From Apostichopus californicus (lineage: Eukaryota > Echinodermata > Holothuroidea > Aspidochirotida > Stichopodidae): a DNA stretch of 26,072 nucleotides. The DNA lies in contig JAIPMN010000808.1 in NCBI GenBank assembly GCA_020650975.1, positions 1 through 26,072 on the forward strand. The letters are read 5' to 3'. Under the pieces are notes generated by a model. That model did no database searches, was not told the origin of the DNA, and saw only the letters and a program-made list of their open reading frames with translations. The translations under genes and the position numbers were made by a program. Below are positions 21,801-26,072 of the stretch, one piece after another (position 1 is the first letter of the stretch; each line of letters starts with the position of its first letter).

Positions 21801-24800
21801 GTACAACTGGATTGGGATTACATGCCATGGTACCCTGTATACCTCTTAACAAGTGCATGCATGTGTGTCTGGGATGTTGCTTTTAAGAATAACGACTACC
21901 AGAAACAAGTTGTACTTTGGTACAGCTCAAATTCAGTAATGACAAATCTAGATCTTCCATAGCAGTATCTGTTATAGTCTTATATTTTCCTGCAGAAATG
22001 TTGAAAACTGTTTTTAGATGTGTTATGAATCTTTTTGAATCTTAGAATCTAGTTGTGTGTGTATGAATGTGTTTCCATTAAGCTCAATATCTCGAGAAGT
22101 GCACAGGATCATATATTATTTAGGTAGAGTTTCATTCCTTATTCTGTAAGCCAACCTGGCTAGATCAACAGTTGTTATCGGTGTAGGTTAAAGTCGTAGG
22201 AACGAACAGTAACAAGACAGTGCCAGGCAGTAAATCATTGTTAATTGTAAAAGTCAACAAGCATGATGTGAATGAAGTTTATACTTGCTCTATGAGACAG
22301 AGTACCAGGTAAAAAGTGCATTTATTTCAGTAACATTAAAACTAGAAATTAAAGTCATATGTTACCAAAAGCTCCAAACATCTGATCTGTTTAGCTGTAG
22401 TATCATATTTGTTGCCATCTTCATGCACACATAATGGTGCTATATGCCAGGGTTTTTCAAATGAATTAATGTGATCTTATCAAATATGTCTTTCACAGAG
22501 ATGTTGAAGACTCAACTTATATTTGAAAGACTCACATGTATTTTGCATGTTGTAACAGAAGACTATTAAAATGTCCAGATTTATGATGACATGTAGATAA
22601 ATGTTAACTTTATCTTATAGGCTCCAGATGCTCTAGGCATAGTTCCCAGTAAAGGTGTTTCTCTGGATATCAAGAGACAGGCTCCTTACTTCAACCTCAA
22701 GGTATGTTAACATTTGCCAATAGTGAAATTTAAACCACTGTAACACACATGATCAATTTCTGAGCTCCTTTACAGTGGGCTAGGAACAGGATACTGAGTT
22801 GCTGTTTACAACTAGCACTGTGAAATAAGTTTGATTTCCTATAATTAGTGTCACATTGTCTGCCACCAGAATGTTTCTATTATTTTATTGTCAAACCAAT
22901 AGTTCATGGGTTTTTCATAATAAACATAGATAATTCGAAAAGTACAAAACAACACTTCACCAAAGCATGTTCTTTTTTGATATATGGGTTGAGAGAAAAT
23001 AATATTTTAAATAATTACAAGCCCCAAAAATTTTAAACAGTTGTGAATTTACAGATTTACTTTGTTCACACTGCTCAAATAATGTCAAGGGGGTCCTGTT
23101 GAAAAGAAAATCCTTCATAATTTTGACAATGTAACAATTTTCAGACCTTTACCTTCATAAATGTAGTGTCACTAAACAATATACAGTGTTGTTACTTGTA
23201 AGTATATAACTAAATGAAGAGAATTATTGGTGCTAAAAGTCAGTAATTAATCAGTGTGATTGTGTGGCTCACTCACATATACATCAAAATATTTACTCCT
23301 TAACTGAGAATAGGTCAACTTATTGCATAAAGAGTGGATCAAAGCAATACAAGTTTTGATCAGTGTAAGGAATTGGAATGGCAAAAATCTTTTTGACAGT
23401 TTACTTGAAGTTTTCTTTCAAGCCCAGAGTTGAGCAAATAAGCATCTCTGCAGTGTTCTATGGGGTAAGTCCTCCACATAGGCTGGCTATATGGAGGTTA
23501 GTGAAACTGAAGTCACAACCATGCTTTTACTGTTAACAATTTTGGTCAGTTTGAAATTGTATTTTCTCTTTGCCTGTCATTTGTATGTCTCTTTGTAGTT
23601 TTCTTGTTTTGAAGGGGGGGAGGGTGAGGAGGGATAAACATGAACACTTCTGGACTGTTCTTTTAAATATGATACAACTATTTAGTTGAATAAAACCTAA
23701 CTATTATTGTAGTTATAGTATATAATACAGGCAAATGGTGTAAATAATTTTAGGAATTTATATGTTTAATAATCTGTAGAAACACTTTCATTTGTGTATT
23801 GTGTTGAAAATGCAGAATTAGTTATCTTTAGTCATGATGAGTTCATGTGAGCTTATCCTTTTGGATTTGGTTTGCATATTTTGAATTAGGTTCCTCAGCA
23901 ATACATGCTTATGGGCTACAAGTGTCATTGTGCTAGAGATGCTGGGTCAGGCTATGTCCCTCCTCAGCTAGTGAGGGCCTTGAGGCATGGTGCAGAGGAT
24001 GAACTCATCAACATACAGGCACCAGATGGTGCTTGGACCCAGCAGGTTGATGAAATCATTGAGGATGTAAACAAAGATCAGGAGGATGATGATGATGTGG
24101 TTGAACTGAGAGACTCTGGACTATGGGACCTGGTACCACCACCAGCATTATTTAAACCAACAGAATATCCTCCTTTGCATATCTTTGTAAGCACAATTGA
24201 CTTATTATCATCTCGTAAATTATTTTAGGGATTTGTTAGTTAGAGTGATATGCTAAAAATAGATTCACATCAAAAAGGTTGATGCTGATAATGATTGGAT
24301 CTTTCTTTTGCTAACAAAAAGAGGATTATAAGTAATAGTGGACAGTTCCCCTGTCTTGCCTGGTAGATGTATAAATTTAATGATCTCCATATTAGACCCT
24401 TATCAGCAGCATAATTCTCTTACCAGTTAATACTCAGTAAAAATTGTCCCTTCCAAATTTACAGGCAAAGTTATAGCTAGTTCAGACATTCTAATTGGAA
24501 CAATTTTCCTAGGAACTATTAGGAATATTTATAAACCAACTGTAAAATAACGTCTTTCCTGCAATCTATAATAGAATGATTTTGCTTTACATGCCACATG
24601 GTTAAGATGTTTACACACTTTTTATGGACAGCCACTTTTGCTTTCCTCCTATTTAAATTGTTACATTTTTGGGGCAAAGCAAAGCACAAGCTTTTTCAGA
24701 TCTGCCTCTTCCCTCTTCTTAAATGGCTTGACATGAAAACAATACTATTCTCATCAGGCAGTTGTTGAAGGTGTTAAAGAGTATTGGGAGACAGTAGTAC

Positions 24801-25156
24801 ATGACGACCGCCATTAATGGTGGTGATGATCATCCATCCATATGTAAATAATGTTGCATCCATTCTATTTGTGAAATAATTGGTCAAGTTTTTGTTTCTG
24901 GTTAGAATCCTGCTCCTGGGCTCCAAGTTTTCCTGCCTCCGATGCCTTATGCTGAGACTGACCCAGACTTCCATTTGAATCCACTGCCTTGCTATACTCA
25001 CAGGAACCCTACCAACAAGCATGGTTCCACCTTGAAAAACTTTCTGGACAGAGAGGAGGTGATCAAGGGTGTTATGCAATGGAAAAAGTTTCCCTCCCAA
25101 GGCTTAGTTTCTCTAGCTAATACACCAACACTGATGAATGTCTGGGTTCCAAGATG
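9668..25156 (+). CDS. CFAP221: CFAP221 (PCDP1/FAP221) cilia and flagella associated protein, 13 exons, 3' end missing
   Basis: This is the span of a split gene; the exons are listed separately. CFAP221 is a calmodulin-binding protein of the C1d projection of the ciliary central pair, where it works with CFAP46, CFAP54 and CFAP74 to control ciliary beat; loss causes primary ciliary dyskinesia-like defects in mammals. Joined in phase, the exons give 754 codons plus two bases. Recognition rests on conserved blocks in the same order as the vertebrate protein as I remember it: [16 protein letters not shown] (about residues 127-142), PVDFEFYI (about 187), RWQVHLGRD (about 381), [20 protein letters not shown] (546) and [10 protein letters not shown]. 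Residues about 60-150 and 176-262 look like two PapD/ASH-like beta-sandwich domains, as found in many axonemal proteins. The predicted transcript continues past the right edge with an open phase-2 donor. Family assignment is strong; exact splice sites are inferred from phase and consensus only. Confidence 0.93.
9810..10381 (+). other. CFAP221 intron 1
   Basis: A 572-base AT-rich intron between GTAGGT and TTTATCAACAG. Nothing else was seen in it. Confidence 0.6.
10382..10482 (+). CDS. CFAP221: CFAP221 exon 2 (residues 48-81)
   Basis: The acceptor is TTTATCAACAG and the donor CTT|GTGAGT. It begins by completing the split lysine codon, then reads [15 protein letters not shown] and [17 protein letters not shown]. 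The VHFAGFEPG segment corresponds to IIHFGGYQVE in the vertebrate protein and opens the first ASH-like beta-sandwich. The exon ends in phase 0. No ORF longer than the exon marks it, so it is found only by splice logic and homology. Confidence 0.88.
10483..11237 (+). other. CFAP221 intron 2
   Basis: A 755-base AT-rich intron with no recognisable repeat or coding block. Confidence 0.6.
11238..11420 (+). CDS. CFAP221: CFAP221 exon 3 (residues 82-142), most conserved block
   Basis: The acceptor is TTATATCAG and the donor AAG|GTAATG; 61 codons in phase 0 at both ends. It reads [17 protein letters not shown], then [17 protein letters not shown] and ends [16 protein letters not shown]. The last motif is almost the same as in vertebrate CFAP221 and is the clearest signature of the family. 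It finishes the first ASH-like domain, where alternating hydrophobic residues fit beta strands. Confidence 0.95.
11421..12317 (+). other. CFAP221 intron 3, with an AGGTCA-rich dispersed repeat
   Basis: From about 11900 to 12220 the sequence has the look of a dispersed repeat, with GAGGTCAAAGG words in both orientations (11957, 12074 and, inverted, 12149-12162). It includes a perfect direct repeat AGGTCA-A-AGGTCA at 12075-12087. Confidence 0.5.
12318..12418 (+). CDS. CFAP221: CFAP221 exon 4 (residues 143-175)
   Basis: The acceptor is TTTCACTTTAG and the donor AAAG|GTGGGT, ending in phase 2. It reads [16 protein letters not shown] followed by [17 protein letters not shown], equivalent to the vertebrate block ending LLVPIHAYPVMN. 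It links the first and second ASH-like domains. Confidence 0.9.
12620..12880 (+). CDS. CFAP221: CFAP221 exon 5 (residues 176-262), second ASH-like domain
   Basis: The acceptor is TTGTCTTCACAG and the donor GAAAA|GTGAGT, ending in phase 2 (split lysine 263). It reads [20 protein letters not shown], then the [20 protein letters not shown] segment and ends [13 protein letters not shown]. The pattern of a glycine/proline turn (P-x-x-G-x-I-P-x-x-G) before ITFQP is typical of PapD/MSP/ASH-like domains. The last 70 bases of this exon (12811-12880) are repeated six more times downstream with the donor, so several competing 5' splice sites follow it. The first donor is the one that keeps the frame. 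Confidence 0.93.
12811..13535 (+). repeat. 110-bp tandem array copying the end of exon 5 plus its splice donor
   Basis: Copies start at 12811 (the true exon end), 12921, 13031, 13141, 13251, 13331 and 13441. Each carries the 70 bases that encode [11 protein letters not shown] through GLE, followed by GTGAGTACT and about 30 more intronic bases ending CATACAATAT. Exonic parts of copies 1-5 are identical; copies 6 and 7 share one change (CCATTAG) and copy 7 has a second (TCTACACC). Copies alternate in the spacer (ACTAATGATT versus ACTGATGAAT), hinting at a 220-bp higher-order unit. Because 110 is not a multiple of three and a TGA follows the donor in frame, the copies do not extend the protein. 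Confidence 0.95.
13321..13330. other. Assembly gap (10 N) inside the 110-bp array
   Basis: Ten unknown bases replace the roughly 40-base spacer of the fifth copy. The next copy begins directly after the gap, so the gap is short of the expected spacing and the true number of copies is unknown. Confidence 0.98.
13536..14568 (+). other. Remainder of CFAP221 intron 5
   Basis: After the tandem array the intron is ordinary AT-rich sequence. The open frames at 13534-13866 (+) and 13937-14137 (-) show no recognisable protein and start or end arbitrarily. The intron closes with a good acceptor (ATTCTTTTGACAG, ending 14568). Confidence 0.6.
14569..14813 (+). CDS. CFAP221: CFAP221 exon 6 (residues 263-344)
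   Basis: The acceptor is TTTTGACAG and the donor GAAG|GTAGGT (phase 1). The first base completes lysine 263. A charged linker follows, with the basic tract [17 protein letters not shown] that could act as a nuclear-signal-like or calmodulin-facing segment (inference). It then reads [20 protein letters not shown] and ends [10 protein letters not shown], matching LRFPVDLSNPFAV and GKLKIKELRE in vertebrates. The linker is far more divergent than the two ends. Confidence 0.9.
14814..16733 (+). other. CFAP221 intron 6
   Basis: An intron of 1.9 kb. It contains a fold-back repeat (15838-15949) within a possible larger inverted-repeat element (15530-16066), and a short CA-rich microsatellite near 15585-15602. 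The rest shows no coding signal; a second AGTAGGGGGGACA word near 16541 resembles the one near 15543. Confidence 0.6.
15838..15949. repeat. Fold-back repeat with about 24-bp arms and internal 20-22-bp units
   Basis: The left arm (15838-15861, containing GACTTTTTATCTCAAA) is the reverse complement of the right arm (15925-15949, containing TTTGAGATAAAAAGTC), differing by one extra A. Between them TTTGAGATGAAAAGTCC-like words recur about every 20-22 bases. Such a hairpin can be a remnant of a small DNA transposon or a tandem repeat that inverted once. Confidence 0.7.
16734..16845 (+). CDS. CFAP221: CFAP221 exon 7 (residues 345-381)
   Basis: The acceptor is TTACTTTTCAG and the donor GGTG|GTAAGG (phase 2, splitting a tryptophan). 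It reads [20 protein letters not shown] followed by a charged run ending ERRNELR. The Lys/Glu/Gln-rich pattern predicts a helix or coiled coil, and corresponds to the region before KWQVHLGKD in vertebrates. Confidence 0.87.
16846..18241 (+). other. CFAP221 intron 7
   Basis: A 1.4-kb AT-rich intron. The only long open frame (16894-17079, minus) has no recognisable product. Nothing else was seen beyond the splice signals. Confidence 0.6.
18242..18329 (+). CDS. CFAP221: CFAP221 exon 8 (residues 382-411)
   Basis: The acceptor is CATTCAAACAG and the donor CAT|GTAAGA (phase 0). With the two bases from exon 7 it reads [17 protein letters not shown], then [21 protein letters not shown] is nearly the same as the vertebrate WQVHLGKD, which fixes both the frame and the junction. 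The rest is helical and charged. Confidence 0.92.
18330..19765 (+). other. CFAP221 intron 8
   Basis: A 1.4-kb intron. The frames at 18704-18994 and 19528-19734 have no supported product; a C-rich tract lies near 19036-19051 after a short CA run. A cysteine cluster ([11 protein letters not shown]) in the second frame is weakly reminiscent of retroelement zinc-knuckle-like tails but stands alone. Confidence 0.55.
19766..20045 (+). CDS. CFAP221: CFAP221 exon 9 (residues 412-504)
   Basis: The acceptor is TTGTTTTCTAG. It reads [18 protein letters not shown], then [39 protein letters not shown] and ends [12 protein letters not shown]. Vertebrate counterparts are DRGDPILDEE, RVVRN, FDPLTNNTWLSRSRAQKRF and the KIGQAKQS region. 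Two donors in the same phase are possible: A|GTGAGT after 20045 (chosen, best consensus and keeps the KLGKAGKE block) and G|GTAAAG after 20021, which would remove eight residues. The region NNDPW to VILRSR is strongly basic and a candidate for microtubule or calmodulin contact (inference). Confidence 0.9.
20046..20783 (+). other. CFAP221 intron 9
   Basis: A 0.7-kb intron. The open frames running through it are chance extensions; no repeat or RNA was recognised. It ends with TTTTGTTCTTCAG. Confidence 0.6.
20784..20905 (+). CDS. CFAP221: CFAP221 exon 10 (residues 505-545)
   Basis: The acceptor is TTTTGTTCTTCAG; the first two bases complete a split codon. It reads [20 protein letters not shown], then [26 protein letters not shown] corresponds to LPFAFP in vertebrates. 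The donor ATG|GTTTGT is weak but is the only one that joins in phase 0 to the next exon, which restores the APD-LG-VP block. Confidence 0.87.
20906..21060 (+). other. First part of CFAP221 intron 10
   Basis: Ordinary AT-rich intron between the donor and the minisatellite. Confidence 0.5.
21064..21842. repeat. 45-bp minisatellite in intron 10, with a degenerate second half
   Basis: Eleven exact-length units of 45 bases run from 21101 to 21595, each starting TGGTTTACATGCCATGG and ending with a variant of CTGGGCTGTGAGTGTT. A diverged unit precedes them at 21064. From about 21590 to 21842 the array changes to shorter variant units carrying CAACTGGATTGGGAT. The unit is a multiple of three and lacks stops in several frames, so it creates open frames of over 550 bases on both strands (for example 21062-21697 plus, 21044-21601 minus and 21067-21633 minus). 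These are repeat artefacts, not genes. Each unit holds the palindrome CCATGG. Confidence 0.96.
21843..22620 (+). other. Last part of CFAP221 intron 10
   Basis: No gene or repeat recognised; the intron ends with TTTATCTTATAG at 22620. Confidence 0.55.
22621..22701 (+). CDS. CFAP221: CFAP221 exon 11 (residues 546-572)
   Basis: The acceptor is ATCTTATAG and the donor AAG|GTATGT; 27 codons, phase 0 at both ends. It reads [18 protein letters not shown] then RQAPYFNLK. The vertebrate protein has APDGLGLVPIKSSEVQIK then SFFNL, so this short exon is unmistakable despite lying between two long introns. Confidence 0.93.
22702..23889 (+). other. CFAP221 intron 11
   Basis: A 1.2-kb AT-rich intron with a short G-rich tract near 23615-23632. 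No coding or RNA signal was found. Confidence 0.55.
23890..24186 (+). CDS. CFAP221: CFAP221 exon 12 (residues 573-671)
   Basis: The acceptor is TTTTGAATTAG and the donor TTT|GTAAGC; 99 codons, phase 0. It reads [14 protein letters not shown], then [20 protein letters not shown]. Vertebrates have VPQLYKIKRY and RPQKLARALKQGAEDEV. Next comes an acidic low-complexity tract (DQEDDDD) inside a divergent linker, and the end [10 protein letters not shown] matches DYDPLYVF. Confidence 0.94.
24187..24905 (+). other. CFAP221 intron 12
   Basis: A 0.7-kb intron without repeats or coding signal that I could recognise. The minus-strand open frame that starts here overlaps exon 13 and is a shadow. Confidence 0.55.
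24906..25156 (+). CDS. CFAP221: CFAP221 exon 13 (residues 672-754), last exon in the window
   Basis: The acceptor is TTTCTGGTTAG and the donor GATG|GTAATG (phase 2). It reads [32 protein letters not shown], then [29 protein letters not shown] and ends NVWVPR. Vertebrate equivalents are NPNPGLFAV...TYAET, DYHL, RHGSS and GIMHWKSF. No stop codon is reached, so the C-terminal 80-100 residues must be in one or more exons past the window edge. Confidence 0.92.
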
Positions 25157-25210
25157 GTAATGGCAATTTTTACTAATATCATAAGCAAGCTGGATGATCA
25201 TAATGCTTGA

Positions 25211-26036
25211 TTGTTAAATTATATGATTGATATGAATGATATGATTATTCAATGAGAGATATGATATGAAAATAATGAATGATGTATGAATGATATGAAA
25301 ATATATGATATGATTACTAAAGGATATGATATTAATGATATGATTATGCAATTAATGAATGATATAAAAATAATGAAATATGAATGATGTATGAATGATA
25401 TGAAAATATATGATATGGTTACTAAAGGATATGATATTAATGATATGATTATTAAATGAATGATATGATATAAAAATAATGAAATATGTATGATGTATGA
25501 ATGATATGAAAATATATGATATGGTTACTAAAGGATATGATATTAATGATATGATTATTAAATGAATGATATGATATAAAAATAATGAAATATGAATGAT
25601 GTATGATGTATGAATGATATGAAAATATATGATATGGTTACTAAAGGATATGATTTTAATGATATGATTATTAAATGAATGAATGATATCATATGATTAT
25701 TAAATGAATGATATCATATGAAAATAATGAAATATGAATGATGTATGATGTATGAATGATATAAAAAATTTGATATGATTACTAAAGGATATGATATTGA
25801 TGATATGATTATTAAATGAATGATATAATATGAAAATAATGAAATATGAATGATGTATGATGTATGAATGATATAAAAAATTTGATATGATTGCTAAAGG
25901 ATATGATATTGATGATATGATTATTAAATGAATGATATAATATGAAAATAATGAAATATGAATGATGTATGAATGATATGAAAATATATCATATGATTAC
26001 TAAATGATATGATATTAATGATATGATTATTAAAAA
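25211..26036. repeat. AT-rich satellite, about 105-141-bp units, in intron 13
   Basis: The landmark word ACTAAAGGATATGAT (or a close variant) recurs at 25316, 25421, 25527, 25640, 25781, 25892 and 25999, giving spacings of 105-141 bases. Units are built from smaller ATATGAT, GAATGAT and ATTATTAAATGA words, with insertions of GATGTATGATGTAT in some. The array almost reaches the window edge. Confidence 0.92.
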
Positions 26037-26072
26037 AATTAGATGGCAGAATATATGCAGTGCATGTGTTTG

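Noticed and set aside
25211..26036. Regular spacing suggested a CRISPR-like array.
   Set aside because: The units have no unique spacers and are AT-rich satellite; the DNA is eukaryotic.

Overview
The window is animal nuclear DNA: low gene density, AT-rich, intron-rich, with GT-AG splice sites and many degenerate transposon remnants and tandem repeats. An echinoderm, perhaps a sea cucumber, is the best guess. This rests on the general look of the introns (frequent TAGGCCTA-like words), on a broken hyalin-repeat (HYR) domain fragment (HYR genes are abundant in echinoderms), and on a deuterostome-like gene. The species cannot be fixed from the sequence alone.

One protein-coding gene can be supported: the orthologue of CFAP221 (also PCDP1/FAP221), a protein of the ciliary central apparatus. 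It lies on the + strand, with a start codon at 9668. Thirteen coding exons between 9668 and 25156 join in phase to give about 754 codons. The known vertebrate protein is roughly 840 residues, so the last 80-100 residues should lie beyond the right edge. Most longer open frames are chance frames in introns or by-products of tandem repeats.

Layout: 1-9628 is intergenic or upstream DNA. It holds a broken HYR fragment (2665-2870), a fold-back hairpin (3399-3494), an 18-bp tandem repeat (3941-4050), an inverted-repeat element like a MITE (4841-5248) and hAT-like and GC-rich repeat debris around 8030-8540. From 9629 to the right edge runs CFAP221. Intron 5 opens with a 110-bp tandem array that copies the end of exon 5 together with its splice donor, and an assembly gap lies inside it. 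Intron 6 has a fold-back repeat, intron 10 a 45-bp minisatellite, and intron 13 an AT-rich satellite reaching almost to the window edge.

No new multi-gene system is visible. The most unusual feature is the exon/intron-junction array in CFAP221, which gives one exon a series of duplicate 5' splice sites. If used, the distal donors would append an in-frame stop immediately after the normal exon end.
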